From Deltaproteobacteria bacterium (GTDB lineage Bacteria; Desulfobacterota; Binatia; UTPRO1), in assembly GCA_020852955.1 (NCBI GenBank), contig JADYZW010000047.1:88436-152435 (forward strand): a stretch of 64,000 nt of DNA. Reading direction: 5' to 3'. The translations under genes were made by a program, and so were the position numbers. How positions within the stretch are numbered: the stretch's first letter is position 1; each line of letters starts with the position of its first letter. Below the pieces are notes generated by a model. It did no database searches and was not told where the DNA came from. It saw nothing but the letters and a program-made list of their open reading frames with translations. Of the stretch, positions 27,274 to 34,517 are shown piece after piece.

Positions 27274-28035
27274 ATGCAGCTCACCGACGTCCTCTACGAG
27301 AAGCGCGACGGCACGGCGTGGATCACGATCAATCGACCGGAACGGCGCAACGCGTTCCGCGGCGAGACCGTCCGCGACCTGATCGCGTGCGTGCGCGACG
27401 CGTGGCACGACCGCGATGTCGGCGTGCTCGTGCTGACCGGCGCGGGGGACAAGGCCTTTTGCAGCGGCGGCGACCAAAAGGAAGGCTACGTCGGGCTTGA
27501 CGACGTCGCGACGCTCCATGCGGCGCTCCGCAACATTCCGAAGCCGGTGATCGCGATGGTGAACGGCTACGCGATCGGCGGCGGCCACGTCCTGCACGTC
27601 GTCTGCGACCTCTCGGTGGCGGCCGACACCGCGATCTTCGGTCAGACGGGGCCGCGCGTCGGCAGCGTCGACCCTGGATTCGGCACGGCCTATCTGGCGC
27701 GCGTGATCGGCGAGAAGCGGGCGCGCGAGATCTGGTACCTCTGCCGGCAGTACAGCGCCGCGGAGGCTCTCGCCATGGGGCTCGTGAACAAGGTCGTCCC
27801 GGCGTCGGCGCTCCGGAAGGAGGTCGAGAGCTGGTGCGCCGACCTCCTGGCGAAGAGCCCGACCGCGCTTCGCATCGCGAAGCAGTCGTTCAACGCCGAC
27901 AGCGACCACATCCACGGCATCGGCGGGCTCGGGTTCAGCGCGGTGGAACTCTACTACCAGAGCGCCGAGGCGAAGGAGGGCAAACGGGCCTTCCTCGAGA
28001 AACGCGCGCCGGATTTCCGGAAACACGCCCCGTGA
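27274..28035 (+). CDS. BadI/MenB-like crotonase-family hydrolase
   Basis: A 253-residue crotonase-superfamily protein. From memory of the families, it resembles 2-ketocyclohexanecarboxyl-CoA hydrolase BadI more than MenB. It opens [27 protein letters not shown], has [11 protein letters not shown], the oxyanion-hole [56 protein letters not shown] and the C-terminal [11 protein letters not shown]. BadI opens the alicyclic ring of an aromatic or cyclohexanecarboxylate intermediate to pimeloyl-CoA; MenB makes DHNA-CoA. No other ring-degradation or menaquinone gene is nearby, so the reaction stays open. It is convergent with the Rieske gene, 9 nt apart. Confidence 0.8.
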   Translation: MQLTDVLYEKRDGTAWITINRPERRNAFRGETVRDLIACVRDAWHDRDVGVLVLTGAGDKAFCSGGDQKEGYVGLDDVATLHAALRNIPKPVIAMVNGYAIGGGHVLHVVCDLSVAADTAIFGQTGPRVGSVDPGFGTAYLARVIGEKRAREIWYLCRQYSAAEALAMGLVNKVVPASALRKEVESWCADLLAKSPTALRIAKQSFNADSDHIHGIGGLGFSAVELYYQSAEAKEGKRAFLEKRAPDFRKHAP

Positions 28036-28044
28036 GGCGCCGGA

Positions 28045-28350
28045 TCAGATCTCGACGAGCACGGCGCCGTCCTCGACCCTGACGGCGTACGTCGCGACCT
28101 TGCAGGTGGCGTCGTCCGTGTTGACGCCCGTGCGCGCGTCGAAGCGCCACTCGTGCCAGGGGCAGGTCACGACGGTACCGGCGAGCTCGCCCTCTCCGAG
28201 CGGCCCGCCCTGATGCGGACACGTATCGTCGATCGCGTAGAAGATCCCGTCGCAATTGAATACCGCGATCGGTTTGCCGCCGGCCTCGACCGAGATCCCG
28301 GCGCCGACGGGCACGTCTTTCGCCAGCGCCACCTTCACGAACTCCGACAT
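28045..28350 (-). CDS. Rieske [2Fe-2S] ferredoxin
   Basis: A 101-residue soluble Rieske protein. The cluster ligands are Cys44 and His46 in CPHQGG and Cys63 and His66 in CPWHEW, in the usual C-x-H ... C-x2-H pattern, on a small beta-barrel (FVKVALAKDVPVGAGISVEAGG at the N-terminus). It matches NirD-like or dioxygenase-ferredoxin types that carry electrons to a partner enzyme; no oxygenase is adjacent. GAGGG about 8 nt before the ATG at 28350 supports the start; the frame upstream is open but lies beyond a strong promoter. The partner is unknown. Confidence 0.9.
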   Translation of the reverse strand: MSEFVKVALAKDVPVGAGISVEAGGKPIAVFNCDGIFYAIDDTCPHQGGPLGEGELAGTVVTCPWHEWRFDARTGVNTDDATCKVATYAVRVEDGAVLVEI

Positions 28351-28412
28351 CCGCTCGCCCTCGCCGATTCCGCCGGCGCGCGCCGCGCCGCCTTGACGTT
28401 GACAACCGCGGC

Positions 28413-28441
28413 AGATTATTCGCGCCTCACGGGCATTGCAA
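28413..28441 (-). promoter_or_regulatory. Promoter of the Rieske ferredoxin gene
   Basis: On the minus strand TTGCAA (28436-28441) and TAATCT (28413-28418) are exactly 17 bases apart. The -10 box lies about 62 nt upstream of the ATG at 28350. Confidence 0.55.
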
Positions 28442-28610
28442 CGTCGGACGAGCCCCCTCGGACTCGGCATCGTGCAGCCGAACTCCGACTCAAGCGATGC
28501 CGACGACGACGCGACGAACATCCGCGCCGTCGCCGCTCACGAAACGCTCGCGCGCGGCGCGAGGAGATCCCCGCGCCGCGCGCCGCAGCGGCGTCGAACC
28601 CGAGACGCGG

Positions 28611-29543
28611 CTAGGCCGCCTCCCCGGCGGCGCGCAAGCCGAACGTCTTGATCTTGCGCATCAGGGTATTGCGGCCGATCCCGAGGCGACGGGCCGCGAG
28701 GCTCTGGTTCCAGTTGCAGCTGCTGAGCACGCCCGCGATGTAGTCGCGCTCGAGTTGGCGCAGCGGAAAGACGTCAGGAGCCGCGTAGCGCCGTGGACGG
28801 CGACCGAGCACGGCGCGGATGCGCTCGGGCGTCACCTCGGTCCCCCGGGAGAGCGCGAGCACGGCTTCGAGCGTCTGCTCGAGCTCCCGCGAGTTCCCCG
28901 GCCATGCGTAGTTCATGAGCTCCGCCATGGCGGGCCTGGAAAGGCCCGGCCGCGCCGCGCCCGCGGCCCCGCACCACTCCTCCACCACGCGATCCGCGAC
29001 GACCGCGATGTCCTCGCGACGCTCGCGCAGCGGCGGCAATGCGACCCGCACGACCGCGAGCCGGAAATAGAGGTCGCGGCGAAAGCGTCCGAGCCGCATG
29101 AGATCCTCGAGCGGCGCCGACGTGCCGACGATGATTCGCACGTCGTGGTCGTGGTCGCGCTGGGCGAGCGCCAGCGCCATCTGCGCTTGCAGTCGCAGCG
29201 GCAGCACGTCGACGGCGTTCAGATAGATGGTCGCGCGCGGCGCACTCGGCGCGAGCGCCCCCCCGTCTTCCGAGAAGAGCACGCGCTCGATCTCGGCCTC
29301 CCCGAGCTTCTCGAGCGAGATGGAGATGAAGGGTTCGGACGCGCGCGGCCCTTCCCGGTAGATGCGCTCGGCCAGGATTCGCTTGCCGGTGCCGCTCTCG
29401 CCATGGATGACCATGTTGACGTTGGCATTGGCCAGGTGAGCGATCACTCGCTCGATCTCGCGGATCGGGGCGCTCGTCCCCGCCAGCCACACGTTGGAGC
29501 CGACCGATACGCTCACGGATTCTCGAAGCGGCGGAACAGACAT
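28611..29543 (-). CDS. Degenerate NtrC-like AAA+ regulator with Fis-type HTH
   Basis: A 310-residue protein with an AAA+ core of the sigma54-activator type and a C-terminal Fis-like helix-turn-helix (YIAGVLSSCNWNQSLAARRLGIGRNTLMRKIKTFGL). There is no receiver or sensor domain. Walker A is intact (GESGTGK, 48-54) and so is the FRRDLYFRL arginine region. The L1 loop GAFTGA that contacts sigma54 is absent: the expected stretch reads LFSEDGGALA. Walker B reads IYLNA (106-110), with Asp and Glu replaced by Asn and Ala. It therefore cannot be a normal sigma54 activator and may act as a DNA-binding repressor or nucleotide-sensing scaffold. It is divergent from a NarL-type regulator. Confidence 0.8.
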   Translation of the reverse strand: MSVPPLRESVSVSVGSNVWLAGTSAPIREIERVIAHLANANVNMVIHGESGTGKRILAERIYREGPRASEPFISISLEKLGEAEIERVLFSEDGGALAPSAPRATIYLNAVDVLPLRLQAQMALALAQRDHDHDVRIIVGTSAPLEDLMRLGRFRRDLYFRLAVVRVALPPLRERREDIAVVADRVVEEWCGAAGAARPGLSRPAMAELMNYAWPGNSRELEQTLEAVLALSRGTEVTPERIRAVLGRRPRRYAAPDVFPLRQLERDYIAGVLSSCNWNQSLAARRLGIGRNTLMRKIKTFGLRAAGEAA

Positions 29544-29746
29544 GGCTGGGTCCCCTCCTCGGCAAATGGCGCCGACTGGCGCAGGCTACGGGTATGACGT
29601 CCGCGGCCTCCCCTCCAGATCGAACTGTGGGGTCATCACCCTACGCATGCGGGAAAAACGAGGTACCGGCGCTTGGCAGTTCCCGAACACCGATGGTAGC
29701 GTCCGCGCCACGACGCATTCGCGGAGAATCCCCCGGAATCCCCGAC

Positions 29747-30403
29747 ATGAAGAACGAGCGAACCAAGGTGCTGCTGGCCGACGATCACACGATCGTCCGC
29801 GAAGGCATCCTCTCCCTCCTGCAGGCGCATCAGAACATCGCCGTCGTCGGCACCGCGGAGAACGGCCAGGAAGCGGTCGACAAGGCGCGCCGGACGTTCC
29901 CGGACATCGTCGTGATGGACATCGCGATGCCGCTCCTGAACGGCATAGAGGCGACCCGCCAGCTCCGCCGCGCCCTGCCGCAGACGAAGGTGATCGTGCT
30001 GACGATGTATGCCGACGAGGAGTACGTCCTGCGCGCGCTGCAGGCCGGCGTGCGCGGCTATCTGCTCAAACGGTCGGCCGCCGCCGAGCTGCTCCAGGCG
30101 ATCCAGAAGGTCGAGCGCGGGAACTTCTACCTGAGCTCCGAGATCTCCCACGTCGTCATCGAGCGCTACCTGGCGTCGCCGCAACCGACCGAGGAGACGA
30201 CGACCCTCACCGAGCGCGAGCGCCAGATCCTGCAGCTCGTCGCAGAAGGCCACACCAACCGTCAGATCGCGATCGCCCTCGGCATCACGCCGAAGACGGT
30301 GGACACTCACCGGACGCGCCTCATGACGAAGCTCGACATCCACGACACGCCGGGCCTCGTACGCTACGCGATCCGCAAAGGCATCGTCACCGCCGACAGT
30401 TGA
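29747..30403 (+). CDS. NarL/FixJ (LuxR-type) response regulator
   Basis: A 218-residue two-component regulator. The receiver domain has the acidic pair Asp12-Asp13, the phosphoacceptor Asp58 (VVMDIAMP), and the conserved Lys in GYLLKRSAAA near 108. The LuxR-type HTH (LTERERQILQLVAEGHTNRQIAIALGITPKTVDTHRTRLMTKL) occupies about residues 150-210. No kinase is adjacent. The only HisKA_3-type kinase in the window, the class that pairs with NarL regulators, is at 48842-49966. ATG 29747 gives the family's normal N-terminus; the frame upstream is in the intergenic region. Confidence 0.92.
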   Translation: MKNERTKVLLADDHTIVREGILSLLQAHQNIAVVGTAENGQEAVDKARRTFPDIVVMDIAMPLLNGIEATRQLRRALPQTKVIVLTMYADEEYVLRALQAGVRGYLLKRSAAAELLQAIQKVERGNFYLSSEISHVVIERYLASPQPTEETTTLTERERQILQLVAEGHTNRQIAIALGITPKTVDTHRTRLMTKLDIHDTPGLVRYAIRKGIVTADS

Positions 30404-30446
30404 CGCGCTCCCGGCGTTCGCGGGGTCGTCCCCCGCCGAGCATCCC

Positions 30447-31457
30447 CTACGTCCGCTTCCCGCCCGTGGGGCCTTTGGTGACGTCGACCGGAATCCCGCG
30501 CTTCTCCCGCACGGCAGCGAGGAAGCGCGCGACGTCGATGCGCTTGTCGACGCCCGCCTTCTCGGCCTCCCCGCGCGCGTAGCGGTCGAAGTCGCGGATG
30601 CGTCCGTAGACGTCGGCGTGCACCTCGACGTAAACGCGCGCGTCGCGCGTCCCGAACTTCACCGGCTGGTAGACGAGCTCGCCGGGCGTACCCGGCGCGA
30701 CGTTCGGATACAGCACCTCCAGATCCTCGGGATAGAGGCGGATGCATCCGTGGGTCGTCAAGCGGCCGATCGACCACGGGTCGTTCGTGCCGTGGATCGC
30801 GTAGAGCCCGTGCGAGAGGCGCAGCCGATAGGCGCCCATCGGATTGTCGGGCCCCGGGGGCACGACCCGTTGCGGGTTGTCCATCGTCCGCAAGATGCTG
30901 TCCGGAACGATCCAGGTGGGATTGGCGTCCTTGGACCGGATCGTGAACGGTCCGATCGGGCTCGGCGCCTCCTCGGTCCCGATGCCGACGGCCCACGTCC
31001 TGAGCGGCACGAGCTCGCCCGCCCGCGCGTTGGTCGGGAAGACGTACATCCGCATCTCCGGGATGTTCACGACGAGGCCGCGGTACCGCGAACGCGGGAG
31101 AATCCACCGCGACGGGACGACGACCTGCGCCCCGGGCGGCGGAACCCACTCGTCGACCATCGGATTCGCGTCGCGCAGCTCGTGAAAGCCGAGCCCCGCC
31201 TCGCGGGCGACGTCCAGGAGCGTCTCGCCCCCCTTCACCCGGTGGTACTGCATGCGGCCGACGAGTCCGGGAAGCTCGTCGGCCGCGGGCACCCGCGCGA
31301 GCGCGGCGGTGATCTTCTCGGGCTCCGCGGTCGCCGGGCGGGGCCGTCCGAGCCAGATCGGCCCGCATCCCGACGTCCCCACCAGCACCAGCAGCGTCGC
31401 GAGCCCGATGAGGCGTCGCAGCGCGCGCGCCTCCGCGTCAGCGCCAGTTCGTCGCAT
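30447..31457 (-). CDS. LysM and L,D-transpeptidase (YkuD) lipoprotein
   Basis: A 336-residue envelope enzyme. The signal peptide ends LVGTSG|C (Cys31), suggesting lipidation, though the lipobox is weak. A LysM domain (about 71-115, YHRVKGGETLLDVAREAGLGFHELRDANP) binds peptidoglycan, and the YkuD domain has HGTN (222-225) and THGCIR (235-240) with the catalytic Cys238. YkuD enzymes form 3-3 crosslinks or attach Braun lipoprotein to diaminopimelate. The Lpp-like protein at 18522 is a natural substrate candidate (inference). The start overlaps the upstream 70-residue gene by 20 bases. Confidence 0.9.
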   Translation of the reverse strand: MRRTGADAEARALRRLIGLATLLVLVGTSGCGPIWLGRPRPATAEPEKITAALARVPAADELPGLVGRMQYHRVKGGETLLDVAREAGLGFHELRDANPMVDEWVPPPGAQVVVPSRWILPRSRYRGLVVNIPEMRMYVFPTNARAGELVPLRTWAVGIGTEEAPSPIGPFTIRSKDANPTWIVPDSILRTMDNPQRVVPPGPDNPMGAYRLRLSHGLYAIHGTNDPWSIGRLTTHGCIRLYPEDLEVLYPNVAPGTPGELVYQPVKFGTRDARVYVEVHADVYGRIRDFDRYARGEAEKAGVDKRIDVARFLAAVREKRGIPVDVTKGPTGGKRT

Positions 31458-31650
31458 ACTCCACCAACCCCTCCAGCTGGCGGACCTTCGTGCCCCACGC
31501 CGGTCGCTCGGCCGCCGGCGCGGCGTCGTAGGCGAGGCGCGTCTCCGCCAGGCAGGTCTCCACGATCTCGAGACAGCGCGCGGCGAGCTCCCGGCTGCGT
31601 CGCCGCATGCGCTGCCGGACGATCTCCTGGAAGTCGATGATCTCCGCCAC
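31438..31650 (-). CDS. Small helical protein, unknown
   Basis: A 70-residue protein starting at a GTG: MAEIIDFQEIVRQRMRRRSR, then ELAARCLEIVETCLAETRLAYDAAPAAERPAWGTKVRQLEGLVEYATNWR. It is predicted to be mostly helical, with a basic segment near residues 12-20 and no signal peptide. It precedes the L,D-transpeptidase and overlaps its start by 20 bases, which supports translation. No clear ribosome site is seen before the GTG. I do not recognise the family. Confidence 0.5.
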   Translation of the reverse strand: MAEIIDFQEIVRQRMRRRSRELAARCLEIVETCLAETRLAYDAAPAAERPAWGTKVRQLEGLVEYATNWR

Positions 31651-31689
31651 TGCGACGGATCATGGCGCGAAGGATCGCACGCGGCAAGT

Positions 31690-31718
31690 TTGACCCTCCA
31701 CGGCGATTGCTTTAATCT
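31690..31718 (+). promoter_or_regulatory. Promoter of the HAD hydrolase gene
   Basis: TTGACC (31690-31695) and TAATCT (31713-31718) are 17 bases apart. The gene's ATG is at 31828, so the leader would be about 100 nt. Confidence 0.55.
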
Positions 31719-31827
31719 CGGTGCCCGTGACTCACCCGGCGATCGCGGTTCGCGATTCCGCCGCCGCGCTCGGCTCCTTCGGACGCCGCCTCCGGGTTCT
31801 CATGCGAAGCGAGGCGACGGGGCCCGC

Positions 31828-32589
31828 ATGATTCCGTGCCGGCCGCCGGGCGGCGCGACTCCGCTCCGCGCCGTGTCGTTCGACGCCGCCGGCACGCTCT
31901 TCCACCCGGTGCGTCCGGTCGGCGAGCTCTACGCCATGGTCGCCGCGCGCCACGGCATCACGGCCGATCCGGAGGACCTCGACCGTCGCTTCCACGCCGC
32001 CTTCCGCGCCGCGCCGCCGCTCGCGTTTCCGCCGCTGCCGGATTCCGAGCGCGGACGTCGCGAGAAGGCGTGGTGGCGGGCGATCGTGCGCCGCGTCTTC
32101 GCCGGCACCCCGGTCGCGGACGTCGACCGCTGCTTCGAGGCGCTCTTCGCGTTGTTCGCGAGCGCCGAAGCGTGGCGCGCCGATCCCGACGCCGCGCCGT
32201 TGCTGACGCGCCTCCGCGCCGCCGGCCTGCGCATTCTCGTCGTCTCGAACTTCGACACCCGCGTCCGCGGGGTGCTCGCGGCGCTCGGCCTCGCCGACAC
32301 CATCGACGCCATCACCATCTCGAGCGAAGCCGGCGCGGCGAAGCCGGACCCCCGCATCTTCGCGCGCGCGCTCGCCAACGCCCGTCTGCGGGCGTACGAG
32401 GTGTTGCACGTCGGCGACAGCGCGCGCGACGATCTGCCGGCGGCGCGCGGCGCGGGCCTCGAGGTCGTGCTGGTCGGCGATCCGGAGGTCGGCGCCGAGG
32501 CGCCCGACGCCACCCGCGTCCCCCGCCTCGCCGCCGCCGCCGCGTACATAGAGCGACGTCTGCCGCGTCCGGCGCGCGACGCTCGGTAG
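31828..32589 (+). CDS. HAD-superfamily hydrolase, HDHD3/DREG-2-like
   Basis: A 253-residue HAD subfamily IA hydrolase. Motif I is FDAAGTLF, with the nucleophile Asp but Ala in place of the usual second Asp, as in the DREG-2/HDHD3 group, whose signature is FDA-x-GTL followed by PVGELYAMVAARHGI. Motif II Ser is in ILVVSNFDTR, motif III Lys in GAAKPDPRIF and motif IV in HVGDSARDDLPAARGAGL. Because the acid/base Asp is missing, phosphatase activity may be altered. The end is 3 nt from the convergent MBL-fold gene. The substrate is unknown. Confidence 0.85.
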   Translation: MIPCRPPGGATPLRAVSFDAAGTLFHPVRPVGELYAMVAARHGITADPEDLDRRFHAAFRAAPPLAFPPLPDSERGRREKAWWRAIVRRVFAGTPVADVDRCFEALFALFASAEAWRADPDAAPLLTRLRAAGLRILVVSNFDTRVRGVLAALGLADTIDAITISSEAGAAKPDPRIFARALANARLRAYEVLHVGDSARDDLPAARGAGLEVVLVGDPEVGAEAPDATRVPRLAAAAAYIERRLPRPARDAR

Positions 32590-32592
32590 CCA

Positions 32593-33552
32593 CTACCAGC
32601 GCAACGTCTCGCCGAGCGGCGGCGTCCAGAGCCGGTCCGACTCGATGCCGCGCCGCGCGGCCTCGGCATGAAAGCGGCGCGGCGCCTCGTCGAGCGGCTC
32701 GTCGGTAAGGTCGAACGTCCCGTAGTGGATGCCGAGCATGCGCTCGGCGCCCGCGTCGAGCCCGGCCTGCAGCGCCTCCTCGGGATCGAGATGCACCGAC
32801 CGCATCATGCGCGGAGGATCGTAGGCCCCGATCGGGAGCGCCGCGAGCCCGAAGGGCCCGAGCTTCGCGCCGATGTCGCGGAATCCAGGGAAGTAGCCGG
32901 AGTCGCCGGCAAAGTAGAAGCGCCGGGTCGGACCCGTCACGACCCAGCCCGACCAGAGGCTCGCGCAGTCGTCGGTGAGCCGCCGCCCGCTCCAATGCTG
33001 CGCCGGCACGCAATGAATCTCCAGACCCGCCGCTTCGCGGCGATCCCACCAGTCGAGCTCCTCGACAGGTCCGACCCCCGCCGCACGGAGCCAGCGGGCG
33101 TCGCCGAGCGGCACGAAGAAACGCGTGCCCCTCCCCGCGAGCCACCGCAGCGTCGGAAGGTCAAGATGGTCGTAGTGGTTGTGCGAGATCAGCACGAAGT
33201 CGATCGGCGGCAGCGCCTCGAGCACGAGCGCCGGCGGCGCGAAACGCTTCGGACCCACGAACGAGACCGGGAAGGGCTTCGCAGACCAGATCGGGTCCGT
33301 GAGGAACGTCCGGTGGTCCATCTGGACGAGCACGGTCGCGTGGCCGATCCAGGTGACCGTCGGCTCGCTGTGGCGCGCGTTCTCGCGGAGGAAGGCGCCG
33401 TCGTTCGCCACCCGGGGCGGCGCGCCGGGACGGTCGCGGAAGAAGCCCGCCAGGCGCCGCGCCAGGAAGGGCACCAGCACGTCGAGTCCGCCGCGGTCGA
33501 TGATCGCGAGGTTCCGAAACCGCCCGTTGGCGTGATGCGCCGGTCGCTCCAT
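32593..33552 (-). CDS. MBL-fold metal-dependent hydrolase, NAPE-PLD-like
   Basis: A 319-residue metallo-beta-lactamase fold protein. The metal motif HxHxDH is SHNHYDHLDL (His124, His126, Asp128, His129). Further ligands are in TWIGHATVLVQMDHRTFLTDPIWS, FYFAGDSGYFPGF and a late IHYGTFDLTDEP. These blocks match the NAPE-phospholipase D/UlaG-like branch, which act on phosphodiesters. No signal peptide is visible, so it is probably cytosolic. ATG 33552 is taken as start (a GTG at 33558 is also in frame). The longer frame runs antisense into the TrmB gene. It is divergent from trmB and may share its operator. Confidence 0.83.
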   Translation of the reverse strand: MERPAHHANGRFRNLAIIDRGGLDVLVPFLARRLAGFFRDRPGAPPRVANDGAFLRENARHSEPTVTWIGHATVLVQMDHRTFLTDPIWSAKPFPVSFVGPKRFAPPALVLEALPPIDFVLISHNHYDHLDLPTLRWLAGRGTRFFVPLGDARWLRAAGVGPVEELDWWDRREAAGLEIHCVPAQHWSGRRLTDDCASLWSGWVVTGPTRRFYFAGDSGYFPGFRDIGAKLGPFGLAALPIGAYDPPRMMRSVHLDPEEALQAGLDAGAERMLGIHYGTFDLTDEPLDEAPRRFHAEAARRGIESDRLWTPPLGETLRW

Positions 33553-33626
33553 CCCCACTCGCACTGCCCGACGCTGAGGTACCAGAGGGCCGCTCCCTTG
33601 ACCACCCACCAAGCAACCTTGCGGGG

Positions 33627-33655
33627 TTGACTCATATTCACTACGGCAGTAGTGA
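33627..33655 (+). promoter_or_regulatory. Promoter of the TrmB-aminotransferase pair
   Basis: TTGACT (33627-33632) and TAGTGA (33650-33655) are 17 bases apart; the -10 box ends 9 nt before the ATG at 33665 and no ribosome site is present. The inverted repeat at 33634-33659 covers the spacer and the -10, so binding there should repress. Confidence 0.48.
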
Positions 33656-33659
33656 ATAT
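33634..33659. promoter_or_regulatory. Perfect 11-bp palindromic operator before trmB
   Basis: ATATTCACTAC (33634-33644) and GTAGTGAATAT (33649-33659) are exact reverse complements around GGCA. It is AT-rich in a 70% GC region and sits 5 nt before the regulator's start codon. Archaeal TrmB-like sites such as TATCAC-N5-GTGATA have a similar layout. It is most simply an autoregulatory operator, and it is also 81 nt from the divergent MBL gene. Confidence 0.65.
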
Positions 33660-33664
33660 CGACG

Positions 33665-34516
33665 ATGGACCTCGTCGACCGCCTGCGCGAGCTCGGGCTC
33701 GGCGCGTACGAGGCCAAGCTCTACCTCGCGCTCGTGAAGCGGCATCCGGCCACCGGCTACGAACTCGCCCGCAGCTCCGGCGTCCCGAGCTCCAAGGTCT
33801 ACGAGGTCCTGGCCCGCCTCCAGGAGAAGGATCTCGTCTTCGTCACCGACGGCGGCGGGCGCGCCAAGCGCTACGTCCCGGTCGACCCCGAGGAGCTCGT
33901 CGAGCGCCATCGCGCGCGCGTCGACCGCGCGCTCGCCGGCCTGCGCGACGAGCTCGACGCGATCGGCGCCGGCGAACCCGTCGGCTACGTCTGGAACCTG
34001 CACGGACGCGCTCCGCTCGTGGAGCGCGCCGCGCGCCTCGTCGAGGGCGCCGAGGCGACCCTGCTCGTCTCCGGGTGGGACGAGGAGCTCGCGGAGCTCG
34101 CCCCCGGGATCGCCGCCGCCCATCGCCGCAAGGTGCGCGTCGCCGTCATCGACTACGGCTCGCTCCCGCTCGACGCCTCCGCCGTCTATCCGCATCCCAT
34201 CAAGGACACGATCCACGGCGAGAAGGGCGGCCGCGGGCTCACACTCTGCGCCGACGGGCGCGTCGCGCTGCTCGGCCTCGTGGCGGGCGGCGGCGGCGCG
34301 CACGGCGCCTGGAGCCGCAACCGCGCCTTCGTCGCCGCCGCGGAAGACTATCTCAAGCACGACATCTACGTGCAGAAGATCGTCGGCCGCTTCCACGACC
34401 TGCTCGTCCGCACGTACGGCCCGAACTTCGGGCGCTGGCGCGACGTCTTTTCCGATCGGGTGCTCCCCGCCGCCGGCGCCGCCACCCGCACCCCCGCACG
34501 CTCCCGGAGGCCCTGA
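33665..34516 (+). CDS. TrmB-family transcriptional regulator
   Basis: A 283-residue regulator. Residues 1-70 are a TrmB-type winged HTH (LRELGLGAYEAKLYLALVKRH, ARSSGVPSSKVYEVLARLQEKDLV, YVPVDPEELVERH). The C-terminal part (VWNLHGRAPLVERAARLVEGAEATLLVSGW, YPHPIKDTIHGEKGGRGLTLCADGRVALLGLV) is the phospholipase-D-like effector domain of the family, often a sugar sensor. TrmB proteins are common in archaea and scattered in bacteria. It is 1 nt upstream of an aminotransferase gene, so it probably controls that enzyme in response to a metabolite. The leader is probably very short. Confidence 0.88.
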   Translation: MDLVDRLRELGLGAYEAKLYLALVKRHPATGYELARSSGVPSSKVYEVLARLQEKDLVFVTDGGGRAKRYVPVDPEELVERHRARVDRALAGLRDELDAIGAGEPVGYVWNLHGRAPLVERAARLVEGAEATLLVSGWDEELAELAPGIAAAHRRKVRVAVIDYGSLPLDASAVYPHPIKDTIHGEKGGRGLTLCADGRVALLGLVAGGGGAHGAWSRNRAFVAAAEDYLKHDIYVQKIVGRFHDLLVRTYGPNFGRWRDVFSDRVLPAAGAATRTPARSRRP

Positions 34517-34517
34517 C

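Noticed and set aside
27274..28035. Annotation as 1,4-dihydroxy-2-naphthoyl-CoA synthase (MenB)
   Set aside because: Several segments look like MenB, but the length and the AFRGET, GSVDPG and C-terminal blocks agree better with BadI; left as BadI/MenB-like.
29544..29746. Possible sigma54 promoter between the NtrC-like and NarL-type genes
   Set aside because: No GG-N10-GC pair with adequate flanking match was found, and the NtrC-like protein lacks the sigma54 loop.
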